NCBI GenBank assembly: GCA_045533955.1
Contig: JAZSIU010000018.1
Span: 1-40,684 of the forward strand
Direction of reading: 5' to 3'
DNA length: 40,684 bases
DNA from: HGM04593 sp045533955
GTDB lineage: Bacteria; Bacteroidota; Bacteroidia; Bacteroidales; Bacteroidaceae
Of the stretch, positions 15,668 through 26,000 are shown piece by piece. Under the pieces are notes generated by a model. That model was given only the letters and a program-made list of their open reading frames with translations, searched no databases and was not told the origin of the DNA. Every line of letters begins with the position of its first letter. The stretch's first letter is position 1. A program made the position numbers and the translations under genes.

Positions 15668-16969
15668 ATGAGAACCCAACTAACAATTTTACTACTGACA
15701 CTGACCCTCGGCACAGCAGCCCACGCGCAAGGCATAGGCCCCGATAGCTACAATATCCACCACAGCGACAGCTGCTGGTACGTAACAATGAACTATCGCA
15801 TAGCGCAACTGCCCAAAGACGACGAGCTCATCCTCATCACACAAATTTGCTGCCCCGACACCTGCATAAACGACAGCACACGACGCTTTCAGGGCAAGCG
15901 ATACGCCAAAAAATACCTCAAGGAGTATGGCCATCTGCCACAGCTCAGCCTCCCGGGATACAACAGTTTTACAATGATAATCCCCGAGCAGATGGTAACC
16001 GACACGCTCATAGGCGTAACGTACAGCGAATATACAAGCCCCGAAGGTACAATCGGCGCATTGGACACCACCGCGATTATCCTTCCGCGTCCCGCCACGC
16101 TAAGCTGTCATCCACTGTGCAACCGTCCCACACAATCGGACATATTAGCCCGCACGCACCCCTACATAAGAAACATTGCACAATATGCCGTGCTCGACGG
16201 CTCGACGTCGCACATTCCAACGAACCCCACGGGACACGTCCATTTTGCGATGAACAGCCGGCATCTCGACCCCAATTATCAAAATAATGCCGCAACGATA
16301 GACAGCCTCGTGGCCGCAATCTCAACCCTTATGGGCGACAAGAATGCACAGGTACAGTCGATACAGATAATCGGCTACTCCTCGCCCGACCGAGCCGATG
16401 AAATTGTCCCCAAATTAGGCTACAAGCGAGCCGTCGCACTGCGCGACCATCTTCAGCACCGCTGCAACCTCCCCGACAGCGTCTTCGAGGTTGCCGACGG
16501 CGGTAAACATTGGCATCGCATTTACGGCAATCTGGCCGCACAGCAAAGCCCCAAGAGCGACACACTCGCACTGCGCCTCATCAACGAGCCCGACGTCAAA
16601 AAGCGCCTCGCCACGCTGCGCAGCTACAATGGCGGACAGCAGTATAAAAAAATTTGCAGCGACAGCAGCCATCTACACCGAGGCGCCTGCTGCACGCGCA
16701 TCTACTATCACAATCTATCGGACAGCAGCACCCACAAGCTGAACGGCATCGTGGCCGAGCTCTCGAGTAACCCCCAGCCCGACTACCACACACTGCTGAA
16801 CAAACTAAAAGAGTTTGCCGACGACCCCCGCGCCCTTAATCTCATTGGCATAATAGAGCACCGCCTGCACCACCGTGCAGCAGCAGCCGAAGCATTTAAA
16901 AAGGCTGCGCAAATGGGCGATGAGCAAGCAGTCGCCAATATGGAAATTTTAGGTCTCAGCATAGATTGA
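15668..16969 (+). CDS. secreted OmpA-like domain protein
   Basis: The 433-residue protein starts with a signal peptide (MRTQLTILLLTLTLGTAAHAQ). Residues 22-180 resemble the N-terminal beta domain of Bacteroidales OmpA-like proteins that carry DUF3868-type regions. Residues 186-290 form an OmpA-like module: HVHFAMNSRHLDPNY, IQIIGYSSPDRADEI and GYKRAVALRDHLQHR. In this family the module binds peptidoglycan. The last 40 residues (RAAAAEAFKKAAQMGDEQA) look like one TPR/Sel1-type helix pair. It is 80 bases downstream of the HAD gene behind a hairpin, so it may be regulated separately. Exact role is unknown. Confidence 0.78.
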   Translation: MRTQLTILLLTLTLGTAAHAQGIGPDSYNIHHSDSCWYVTMNYRIAQLPKDDELILITQICCPDTCINDSTRRFQGKRYAKKYLKEYGHLPQLSLPGYNSFTMIIPEQMVTDTLIGVTYSEYTSPEGTIGALDTTAIILPRPATLSCHPLCNRPTQSDILARTHPYIRNIAQYAVLDGSTSHIPTNPTGHVHFAMNSRHLDPNYQNNAATIDSLVAAISTLMGDKNAQVQSIQIIGYSSPDRADEIVPKLGYKRAVALRDHLQHRCNLPDSVFEVADGGKHWHRIYGNLAAQQSPKSDTLALRLINEPDVKKRLATLRSYNGGQQYKKICSDSSHLHRGACCTRIYYHNLSDSSTHKLNGIVAELSSNPQPDYHTLLNKLKEFADDPRALNLIGIIEHRLHHRAAAAEAFKKAAQMGDEQAVANMEILGLSID

Positions 16970-16998
16970 AAGAGCTTTTCAACGAACTATTTCTTGCA

Positions 16999-17038
16999 CG
17001 TCCGTCGGTCATTCACAATCGGCGGACGCTGTTTATTT
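16999..17038 (+). terminator. probable terminator of the OmpA-like gene
   Basis: CGTCCGTCG (16999-17007) pairs with CGGCGGACG (17020-17028) with one G-U wobble, followed by CTGTTTATTT. The stem is GC-rich and lies 30 bases after the stop; the T run is imperfect. Confidence 0.6.
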
Positions 17039-17159
17039 AACAAAAATCATAAGAAAACCATAAAAAAGGACTCAGTAGCAAAAAGGTGTGGTGGGGATTA
17101 CTCTATTTATCACCCTCTCGGAATACTTATGCGGTTATTCTCTCTTTCACTTTATACTT

Positions 17160-17480
17160 TAGGACTTACTTTTTCTGAAAAAAAGTAAGCAAAAAACCTG
17201 CACCTAAAGAAATTGTCGCGGGGCCTCCTTTGCTCGTGAGGCAACGATGCGCTCACTCGGTCGGAGGCTTGCTTGTCATTTCAGTTTACGATTGTTTTAA
17301 GGGTGCTGCGGAATTATAATCGACAATGCTTGCAGCAATAGTCGCGCGAAAGTGCAGGCGCAGCTTGCCGCGCGCGGGATGCGAATGGCAAGCATTGTCA
17401 ACGCCGGGCGGTTAAACATACCTCGCACTTTTTCCTTAAAACAATCGCACCTACATTGAATTTCTTTTTTATGGTGCAAT
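17160..17480. repeat. nested palindromic intergenic element
   Basis: Inverted pairs seen directly: CTTACTTTTT 17165-17174 with AAAAAGTAAG 17180-17189; GCCTCC near 17224 with GGAGGC near 17264; CGATTGTTTTAAGG 17289-17302 with its perfect complement 17434-17447; GACAATGCTTGC 17322-17333 with its perfect complement 17388-17399; and CGCGCG 17343-17348 with 17371-17376. The last three are nested, so 17289-17447 could fold into one long hairpin in RNA or single-stranded DNA. The centre is GC-rich in an AT-rich gap. Similar hairpin-plus-GC-rich intergenic elements are, to my recollection, common in Bacteroidota genomes; this could be a dispersed MITE-like repeat or a structured RNA. Confidence 0.6.
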
Positions 17481-17600
17481 ATTTAATTTAAAATTACCTT
17501 TTGCACGTATTATATGCTGCTGTTCTTGAAAATTAGAAATAGATTATTGATTCTTGTTCACAGTAAATTTCTACTGAGCAATAATATCACCCCGAGGCAC

Positions 17601-18884
17601 TTAAATTTTCGCGAGGGCTTGATCAAGATCGGCAATAATATCCTCGACATCCTCGATACCCACCGACAGACGCATAAGGTCAGGAGCAACACCCGCCTCA
17701 ATCAACTGCTCGTCAGAGAGCTGACGATGCGTGTGGCTGGCCGGATGCAGTATGCACGAGCGTGCATCGGCAACGTGCGTTACGATAGCAATAAAGCCCA
17801 AGCTATCCATAAAGCGGATAGCATCCTCTTTGCTGCCCTTAATACCAAAAGCCATCACTCCGCAAGCGCCATTGGGCAGATATTTCTGCGCAAGCGCATT
17901 GTATTTACTGCCGGGTAGCCCGCAGAAGTTAACCCACTCCACTTTAGGATGATTCTCGAGCCACTCGGCCACACGCTGCGCATTGGCACAATGGCGCGGC
18001 ATACGCAGATGCAACGTCTCGAGCCCCAGATTAAGCAGGAAAGCATTCTCGGGCGACATCATCGAGCCGAGGTCGCGCATCAGCTGAGCAACCATTTTTG
18101 TTATGTAAGCAGCCTTACCGAAGGCCTTTGTATAGGTTAGTCCGTGGTACGACTCGTCGGGCTGCGTAAGCCCCGGGAATTTATCACCCTGAGCCTCCCA
18201 ATCGAAGTTACCGCTATCGACCACCGCTCCACCAACGGCCACAGCGTGTCCGTCCATATATTTTGTTGTTGAGTGCGTTACAATGTCGGCGCCCCACTCA
18301 AAGGGACGGCAGTTTACAGGCGTTGCAAAGGTATTGTCGATGATAAGTGGCACGCCGTGTTTATGAGCGATGGCAGCGAATTTTTCAATGTCGAGCACGT
18401 TGACGCTGGGGTTCGATATTGTCTCGCCAAAGAGCGCCTTTGTATTGGGGCGGAAAGCCTTCTCAATCTCCTCGGCCGAGGCGTCGGGATCGACGAGCGT
18501 TACCTCGATGCCCAACTTTTTGAGCGTAACGGTGAAGAGGTTGTACGTACCGCCGTATATTGTTGTTGCCGATACAAAGTGGTCGCCCGCCTCGCAGATA
18601 TTGAATATCGCATAGAAATTGGCAGCCTGTCCCGAGGCTGTCATAACAGCGCCCACACCACCCTCGAGGGCGGCTATTTTTGCTCCCACGGCATCGACCG
18701 TCGGGTTCTGCAAGCGGCTGTAAAAGTAGCCCGAATCCTCAAGGTCGAACAGACGCGCCATCTGCTCGCTTGTATCGTATTTGAATGTCGTACTCTGATA
18801 AATGGGAAGCACGCGAGGCTCGCCCTTTTTGGGTGTCCATCCACCCTGCACACACAGTGTGCCCACGTTCATTTTTTTCTGCAT
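17601..18884 (-). CDS. metY: O-acetylhomoserine sulfhydrylase (MetY-type, PLP-dependent)
   Basis: The 427-residue Cys/Met-metabolism PLP enzyme has TLCVQGGWTPKKGEPRV at the N-terminus, YFYSRLQNPTVD, MTASGQAA, the PLP-binding stretch THSTTKYMDGH with K208 as the Schiff-base lysine, and a C-terminal VTHVADARSCILHPASHTH. The length and the long N-terminal segment fit O-acetylhomoserine aminocarboxypropyltransferase rather than cystathionine gamma-synthase. It would make homocysteine from O-acetylhomoserine and sulfide in cytoplasmic methionine synthesis. The ATG at 18884 is followed by a second at residue 5. It is 16 bases downstream of a lipoprotein gene and probably shares its promoter at 19651-19681. 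Confidence 0.93.
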   Translation of the reverse strand: MQKKMNVGTLCVQGGWTPKKGEPRVLPIYQSTTFKYDTSEQMARLFDLEDSGYFYSRLQNPTVDAVGAKIAALEGGVGAVMTASGQAANFYAIFNICEAGDHFVSATTIYGGTYNLFTVTLKKLGIEVTLVDPDASAEEIEKAFRPNTKALFGETISNPSVNVLDIEKFAAIAHKHGVPLIIDNTFATPVNCRPFEWGADIVTHSTTKYMDGHAVAVGGAVVDSGNFDWEAQGDKFPGLTQPDESYHGLTYTKAFGKAAYITKMVAQLMRDLGSMMSPENAFLLNLGLETLHLRMPRHCANAQRVAEWLENHPKVEWVNFCGLPGSKYNALAQKYLPNGACGVMAFGIKGSKEDAIRFMDSLGFIAIVTHVADARSCILHPASHTHRQLSDEQLIEAGVAPDLMRLSVGIEDVEDIIADLDQALAKI

Positions 18885-18900
18885 AGCTGTTTATTGGTTA

Positions 18901-19590
18901 TTATTTTTCTGTCGATATTTTGTGCAGGCGCATCACTTTGTAGGCGCCTTTATCAACAGATAGTTTTATTATTATTGTGGCAGTGCCGTTCTTTAACCGC
19001 GGAGCGGTGAGGCTGACGGAGTAGCGTACCCCCTCGCCCGGAGCAATATTCTCGATTGCCACCATCGGAGAAATTTCTATATTCTTGTTACTGCATTCGA
19101 CAAGCGGCTCGACAAGGGCGAGCGTCCCGTCCGAGGCATTTATTATGTCGAACGATAACCTTGCAGTCTCGCCCCGACGCAGAATATCGCTGCCGTACTC
19201 ACCCTCGAACAGTACATTATCGACACTCACGGCAGCGCCCGTCGATGATGCCTCGGCAAGAGCCTGCTCAATCTGCTTGCGCCCCTTTTGTCCCCTGCTT
19301 TTACTCTTTGAGAGCTTAGTGGGAGCACTCCCCGACACACTGCTCGGGGCCTCTTCGACACTCTTTGGGGCGTTTATCATATTGCCCACCGCAGCGCCTG
19401 CGACTGCGCCTATTGCAGCGCCTGTGAGCGAGCCGCCATAGTCGCCCGTAGCAAAACCCACTGCTCTACCAAGGGTCGAGCCCAGCTGCATACCCACGAG
19501 CGTGCCCGACAGTTGCCGACTGTTCTGTGTAACACAACCCGTCAGCAGTACACACGGCAAAAGTAGTCTCAACAGTTGTTTTATTGTCAT
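18901..19590 (-). CDS. glycine-zipper lipoprotein
   Basis: From ATG 19590 the product is 229 residues and starts MTIKQLLRLLLPCVLLTGC, a lipoprotein signal with lipobox LTGC (C19). Residues 30-75 contain a glycine-zipper stretch (GAAIGAVAGAAVGNMI), a small membrane-associating motif seen in surface lipoproteins. A basic linker (SKSKSRGQKGRKQ) leads to a C-terminal beta domain (residues 115-229) resembling a small Ig-like fold. An upstream frame start at 19653 lies at the promoter and is rejected. Function is unknown. It precedes metY by 16 bases, a pairing with no obvious metabolic logic. Confidence 0.78.
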   Translation of the reverse strand: MTIKQLLRLLLPCVLLTGCVTQNSRQLSGTLVGMQLGSTLGRAVGFATGDYGGSLTGAAIGAVAGAAVGNMINAPKSVEEAPSSVSGSAPTKLSKSKSRGQKGRKQIEQALAEASSTGAAVSVDNVLFEGEYGSDILRRGETARLSFDIINASDGTLALVEPLVECSNKNIEISPMVAIENIAPGEGVRYSVSLTAPRLKNGTATIIIKLSVDKGAYKVMRLHKISTEK

Positions 19591-19650
19591 ATTTTCATTT
19601 ATTACCTTAAAGACGCAAAGCCTCTGTCGCGCCACAAAGTTTATTGCTTG

Positions 19651-19681
19651 CAAAAGTATATACTTTATATCTTTTTACAAA
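19651..19681 (-). promoter_or_regulatory. Bacteroidota promoter for lipoprotein-metY operon
   Basis: Minus strand TTTG (19681-19678), 19-base spacer, TACTTTTG (19658-19651): an exact match to TTTG-N19-TAnnTTTG. The leader to the ATG at 19590 is about 54 bases and includes CGCAAAGCCTCTGTC (19614-19628, plus-strand reading), which also occurs at 2180-2194 in the leader of the GT4 gene. Confidence 0.75.
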
Positions 19682-19768
19682 CTTTTTTCCAATATATTAA
19701 AACCTGTTTAATTTTATTTCGGGTTTATAAAATCTTTTTTATAAAAACAGGTCATATTCGTCCCGACA

Positions 19769-19816
19769 ATAAAAAAGCACGATGGTGCCCCTTTTTACGG
19801 GGGCACCATCGTGCTT
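19769..19816 (-). terminator. strong rho-independent terminator after the M60/small-ORF unit
   Basis: AAGCACGATGGTGCCCC (19775-19791) and its perfect 17-base complement (19800-19816) enclose an eight-base loop; on the minus strand the stem is followed by six T (19774-19769). It lies 18 bases past the stop of the small ORF. Confidence 0.9.
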
Positions 19817-19834
19817 AAATATTATTCTGTTCTA

Positions 19835-19993
19835 TCAATCCCAAATGTGGTCCCAAGAGTTTGAAGAGGGGTTACGTTGCTCATTTGACATCTGAGAGCC
19901 GCTTCCCGCCTGACTACCCGAGAGGTTAATCAACACATCTGTGCACTCCAGCTCCACTATATCAAAGCTCGGAGCATTATAATTCTTTTTCAT
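19835..19993 (-). CDS. small ORF, 52 aa, MKK-x-Y-x-A-P type
   Basis: The ORF runs from ATG 19993 to TGA 19835-19837 and begins MKKNYNAPSFDIVELECTD, continues with a Ser/Gly/Asn-rich middle (LSGSQAGSGSQ) and ends NSWDHIWD. From memory, many Bacteroidales genomes have short ORFs starting MKK-x-Y-x-x-P, with a Gly/Ser/Asn-rich middle and a Trp/Asp-rich tail, often next to large surface-protein genes; I know no established function. There is no signal peptide or membrane segment. It starts 18 bases after the stop of the M60 gene and ends just before the strong terminator, so it is inside that transcription unit. Standard annotation may miss it because of its size. Confidence 0.65.
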   Translation of the reverse strand: MKKNYNAPSFDIVELECTDVLINLSGSQAGSGSQMSNEQRNPSSNSWDHIWD

Positions 19994-20011
19994 ATATTCT
20001 CTCTCTTTGAA

Positions 20012-23000
20012 TTATTTCTTAATAACTTTCTTACCATTCACGATATAAACTCCGGGAGCTGTCATCTCCTTGATGCGGCGTCCGCCAAGGTCGTAGATAG
20101 CCTCATTCTCGGCACCCTCGCCAACAACTGCATCTATGCCTGTTGTGCCATCAAGGATACGCAGGCTGTAAGCAGGCGCTGCGTTTCCAGCTGTCTGCTC
20201 AATGGGCAGATAGACCTTGTTTGCGTTGTTCTTGAAGTGTGTGCCGCTGTCGGTATTCTCGCCTGCGAGTGAACCGTCGGCGTTGTACTCGTGATATACG
20301 ATGCACATTGCCACGTTACCCTGCGGGTTGAGTGCAAGAATATAATACTGCATACCATTCTCGGCCTCGACGAATATATCGTAGCAAGAGCCCTTCAAAA
20401 GGTTGGTCTCGGGCACTGTACCCTCGGTGTCGGCGTGTTTAAACTCGTAGCTGCCCTGAGCGCCGTTCAACAGCACGGGAACACCTGCTGCAATTACGTC
20501 GCCAACCGACTGCAACAGTACCTCGTTGCCGTTAACGCCTACGACTGCGTAAGCTGTAACACCCGGGGAAACAGTAACAGGATAGTTGAGGCAGAGTGTA
20601 GCCCACTGGGCAGCACCGACGCTTACAGTGTAGCTGATGTCGGCCTTATCGACTGTCTCGATGTACCAAGCCGAGGCCGAGCCGGCGGTCTTTGTCTCCC
20701 AAGTAACAATGTTGCCCTGCCAATTCTGAGCGTGCATAAGTTTAGAAGCGTTTGTTCCAATCTGCAAACCAACCTGAGCATTATAACTGTCAATAGATAT
20801 TATGCTGATTGCGGCACCCTCGTCCTGTGCATAAACCATTGAATTGTAATTAGACTCGGCAATCGATGCGCCTGTGTGCAAGTTAATCAGATTGTAGCCA
20901 TCACCATCCTCGACAAACTGCCATACTGCCTGAGCATTCTGAGTATTTACAGCGGTGCTCCAAGCTACGCGACGGTCGGTCTTTTCGTTGTAGATGTAAG
21001 ATTCGGTTGCGTAACCTGTGTGAGCCGATTTAATAGAGTAGTAAGTGCCCTCTTTCGGCATTGTAAACTCAAGAGCCTCGGCAGCAGCCTTAAGGTTGTT
21101 GTAAGCCTCGGTGAGCTGTGCGTCAGAGGCCACGGCCTCCTCGAGCATATCTTTTGCAATAAAATACATATTGTTATACGTAACACCTGTTGCCGAATTA
21201 TAACAACCAACAACGTCGTCGTTAACGGTTGCTAGACCGTCGAGTGAGTTGAAGTAGTTGAGCAGTGTGTAATAAGCCTCGGACTTACTGTAGTCGGCAA
21301 GCTCGAATTTGAACATCGAGCCACCGTCGGTGCTTGGGTTGGTATTATAGAATCCCATCTTTTCCGCTGTGCCACCATAGTTACTGAAGTAGTATGTTGT
21401 CTCACCGTTGAGGATAGAGATATTGTACCACTCGCTGTCGGTAATTCTGGTGATGTTCCACTCGTAGCCATAGCCATCGGCACCTTCGACTACTGCCTCA
21501 ACGCGGCCGGCACCCTCGGTGTAGTTGTTTGTTGCCAACAGATTACCATTGCCTGTGTAGGGATAAATCTTAATCTTGCCATCGTCGGCAGGCATAAAGT
21601 ACCAGCCTTGTGCCTCACGTCCGGCTACAAAGTCCTCAACAGCCACCTTCTTAGAATCGGCGTCGTACTTGAGAAGGGTTGTAGCTGCACGGTTGATGTA
21701 GATGTTATATACCACGGGGTTATTTGCATCGCCTGTCAGATATACGGGATAGCTGTCGGCCAATTTAATCTTGGCATCCAAAGCATCGTAAGCAGCCTGA
21801 AGCTCGCTCAGCTGCGTAGCAAATGCCGAAGCCGAGGCCTCTGTCTCAAGCAGTGCAACGGCCGCTTTAAGTTCGGCAAGTGCTGCTGCAACCTCGTTGC
21901 TTGCCACTGCATATTTATCCCTTGCAGTTGCCGACTTGATATCACCCTTTACGGCTTTTGCAACCTTCAGCGTACCCATTGCAAAGAAGTACTGTCCGCC
22001 ATATTGAGTACTACCGGGACCTGCCGAGTTTGTAACAGTGAGGCGGATGTAACGGCTGTTCTCGGCGGCCGAGATGCAGTCAGATGTCCACGAAACGCCA
22101 AGGTCGCTATATGCGGGAAGGCCGTTCGCATCCTTTGTCAATGTAACGATGGCTGCAGCCGAGCCGAGCGCGTCGGGGTCGTTGCCTGCACGTACCTCAA
22201 TTTCAGTGGGCGCGGGCGATGTGTTACCTGCCGAGCCGGCCTTACGTGTAGCATACTCGAAGAAGAAGTTGCTGAGTTTATTCTCCTCGCCAAGGTCAAT
22301 TTGCAAATAGTGTGCCTCGTTTACCGCGGCACCACCCCAACGGCTGTGGAAGTAGGTTGAGGGGTCTTCGTCGAGCAAGCCTGCGATGCCTGCGCCGTCG
22401 TCGTTACCGCCTGTATTACCATCCGCGCTGTTCTGTCCTGCGTTTGAGGTAATGTTATAAGAGTTTGTTGTCAGATAGTCGCCGCGACTGTACTCGTACT
22501 CACAAATTGCCGAAGCGTTAAGCAGTTCGTCGGTGCGCTCGACAAGTTCCTGAAGCTGTGCTTTATATTCATCTAAGTTAAAAGCTTTGTTATAAGCCTC
22601 TTGCAGCACGTCGTAGGCAGCCTGAAGTTCGTTCTGCTGTACCTGCAACTGCTCGGCAGTTGTTGCAAACTCCATTGCAGCCTCGGCGTTGTTTATTGAG
22701 TAAGCAGCATCAAGAAGCATCTCCTCATTAACATACTCGGCAAATTCTGCATTTACGGTTGCCTCCTCCACTGCAACCCTGTCGAATCCAAACTCGGACA
22801 TTACAAAGAAGTGGCCGCCGTTATTGGTTCCCTGCGATGCTGTTACAACGAATTTATAGTAGCGATAAGCCTTGTCGGCGGTAATGTTGCTCGATGTCCA
22901 TTTTGTAGCAGTGGCTGTGGTGAGAGGATTCTCGGCATCGCCCGATGTAAACTCGGCAACGGGGGTTTCGCTATATACAACACCACCACCAATCAAATAT

Positions 23001-26000
23001 ACATTGTGTATTGTCCAAGCACCTGCACCGTTGTTGTATTTTGGTTTACCATTGGCTGCCGCTTGGCAGTTAATCCAAATAGAACCGCTTGCCGAGCCTT
23101 GAACGAATCGTACAAGATTGCTTGTAGTCTGAGCATCCGCATCACCGTTGAAATAGGTCGAGCCGCTTCCCGAGGTCGAAGGCTCTGTTACTGCAAATAC
23201 CTGAGCATTATCCTTTGTTCCCAACGCAATTGTTGCGTTAGCGTTACCTGCCTGCAAGTATCCGTTGTCGCCCTTTGTTTCGAGACGCAGATAGTAGCTG
23301 CCTGCGACGCCCTCGTTAACGGGCTCCCAAACAAAGATTACAGCCTCTGAGAATGTATCAGCATTGGCGTCTCCTGCAAAATAGTAATTGTTTGTGCGTG
23401 AGAGGTTCTTAATTGCAATTCTTGTTGCTGTTGTTACACTGCCAAGATAGTCGGCTGTTGTTACACTGCCCAAAGCATTTGCATCGTAATCGCCACCATA
23501 AACGCTAATAGCGGTGGGAGCACAACCACTCTGTGTACGTGTAGTGTAGTTGAAATTGAATTTCTTTACACCGTTACCCTCGCCAAGGTCTATGCGCACG
23601 TAGGGGTCGGCAACCATTGTTGCGGTGTTGTAGTCGCTGTGGAAGTGTGTATATACATCACCATCAAGAAGGTTGTAATCGTTGGCAGCCGAGCTGTAGT
23701 CGCTGTGCGATGTTCCACCGGCTGTGTAGGGTGAGTTACAGTAGATTTTTCCGTGCAGGTCAACTGCTCCGCCGGGAACAGTCTCTACCGAGCCTACATT
23801 GTCGATGAGCTCATTTGTTTGGTCGATGAGTGCCTGAAGGGCAGCCTTCTCGCCTGCGAGCTGAGATGCTCTAGCCGCGTCATAGGCTGCAAGGAGAGCA
23901 TCGTACGAGGCTTGCAGATTGGTTGTTGCTGTCTCTACATCGGCTGTTGCCACATTAGCCGCCTTGAGCATATTGATGTAAGCCGATTTAACAAGCTCGG
24001 TGTTAACCGATGTAAAATCGTCGAACATTGTTATATTATGCTGGACGCTGTATAGGTCGAACTCGGCCATATGGAAATAGATGCGGTTGGTACCTGTTGT
24101 TACCACAAAGCGCAGATAGCGATAGTTGTTGTTTGCGACAATTGCATCCGACTCCCAAGCCTGTCCGCCACTCTGAGGCAGCCCGGTTACTGTGGCAATG
24201 TGTGTATAATCGCTTGTATTGTTGCTCTTGGTGTTAGTTCCGTAAATTTCAATTGTCTTGGGGAAGTCGTAATTAGCACCGCTACGTGTAACCTCGCTAA
24301 ATGCAAACATCGAGAGCTCGTTGCCACTGCCGAGGTCAACATCCAACCAGTCGTTTGTAGCGCTTACGTTGCTCCAATTCGTGTGCATATAGGTTGAATT
24401 GTTGTTGTCGATAAGCTCGGCCATTGAACCCTCACCAATATGTACGTTGCTACAAGAGAGATAGTAGGGGTCGTTCTCCTTATCTACCTGCAAGCCAAGA
24501 GCGGTCTTTACATCCTCGACGGTTGCCATCTTGTCGATGAGCTCCTGTGTCTTTGCTACAAGCGCTGCGAGTTTGTCATTTGCTACCGCTTCCTCGTCGA
24601 GTTTAACTGCCGTCAGATACCATTTTGTAGCATCGGCTCCCGTTTCCCATCCGACTACCTTGTAAGAAGCGCCAGCCGCAGCGTGGAAAGAGGTTCTAGT
24701 AGCCTGCGGGGTGAGCGATACTGCCCAAAGACCGTTACCCAGATTCTCTACTACATATTTTGCCTCGTCGTCGGCCTTATCTGTTACCTCCATCTGCTTC
24801 GACTCTGCAATCTTGGGAGCATATTGTCCATTGGCATTAACTACATTGTAAACGCCGGCCGCTCCTGTCTCTTTAAATATCCAGCGGGCAGCATTGTCAG
24901 TGTCGTTTACCTTCTCGTTGGCATATATCACACTGCCTGAAACCACTAACTTACGTGTGGGGTAAGCGTAGTTTGTGAGTATATATGTGTGAGCGGGCGA
25001 GAAGGGAATATAGTTGTCAAGCACTGCCTCGTACTCGCTGTAAAGCATCTCGTAGGCTGCCGCAAGACCTGCGCCTGCTGACAACTGCTCTTTTGCTGTT
25101 GCAAGGGCGCTTTTGAGGTTTGCCAGCTCAGATGTGCGGTAGAATCCTATCTTTGTGCCGGTATCGTCGGTAAGATTAGCGATTACTTCGGCCTTGTCGA
25201 TGAGCTCGCTCAGCAGTGCCGACTGCATTGCCGAGAGGTCAACCTCGGCTGCTGTTGTATTGCTCTCGGCGTCGACGGTCGAGATTGTTGCAGCGCCTGT
25301 GGCCACAAGATAAGCAGCCTCCTCGGAGAGGGTGAAGCTCGATTTATTACTGAACGATACAATCTCGCCGTCGGCATTAAGAACGATGAAACCTACTCCG
25401 CCTTCGCCACCGCTCATTGTTACACTGCCGTTGGCATCGACTACTGCTGTATAAGCCTCCTCGACCGATACGTTACCTTCGATAAAGTCGGTTACCGAAC
25501 CATAGTCGGCCGTGGGGTTGCTGTCCCACAATGAGCGTGCTGTTACTCCGTCGTGTCGAACACCTGTATTGCTTGTTCCGTCGTTAATGAAGAGCACTGC
25601 GAGATTCTCGGGGTAGTTCTTTGCCTTTACTGCGGCTATTGCTGCATCAATCTGCTCCTGTGTCTGGTTGTAATAGGCGTTGCTGTAGTCGCCCACAAGG
25701 CGGTTGTCCATTACCTCGAGATAGCCGTGTGCACGGAAGAATTCCGTTAAGTCCTCGCCTGCCGCCTCGCAAGCGTGCTGATAGAAGCGCAGCAGAGAGG
25801 TCTCGCCCGAAATTTGTCCGCCGTTTAGGATGGGCACGCGACGACAAAGTTCGTAGAGACGAGGCCAGAATTGTGTATTGTTGCCCGCAAGGTGGTAGTA
25901 AAGCCACAAACGATAGTAGATGTGTGTGAGCGCCCAGATGTTGTTGGTGTAGGCGTCGTTACCCTCGGTATTAAAGGCGTCGAGAACGCTCTGAAGGCAA

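Larger units (their letters stand above)
16970..17600. other. 631-base gene-free region
   Basis: No convincing coding sequence is present. It holds a terminator-like hairpin at 16999-17038, a short perfect hairpin at 17165-17189, and a large palindromic element spanning roughly 17160-17480. Bases 17040-17160 and 17481-17600 are AT-rich and show nothing I can name. Two converging transcription units (OmpA-like gene, plus strand; metY, minus strand) end here. Confidence 0.7.

Noticed and set aside
16994..17188. 64-codon plus-strand frame
   Set aside because: It spans the terminator and the hairpin at 17165-17189 and has no protein-like composition or homologue I recognise.
17297..17479. 60-codon minus-strand frame
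   Set aside because: It lies entirely in the palindromic element; its coding potential follows from the inverted repeats.
20291..20842. 183-codon plus-strand frame, and several others inside 20-28 kb
   Set aside because: All are antisense to the M60 gene with no motifs.
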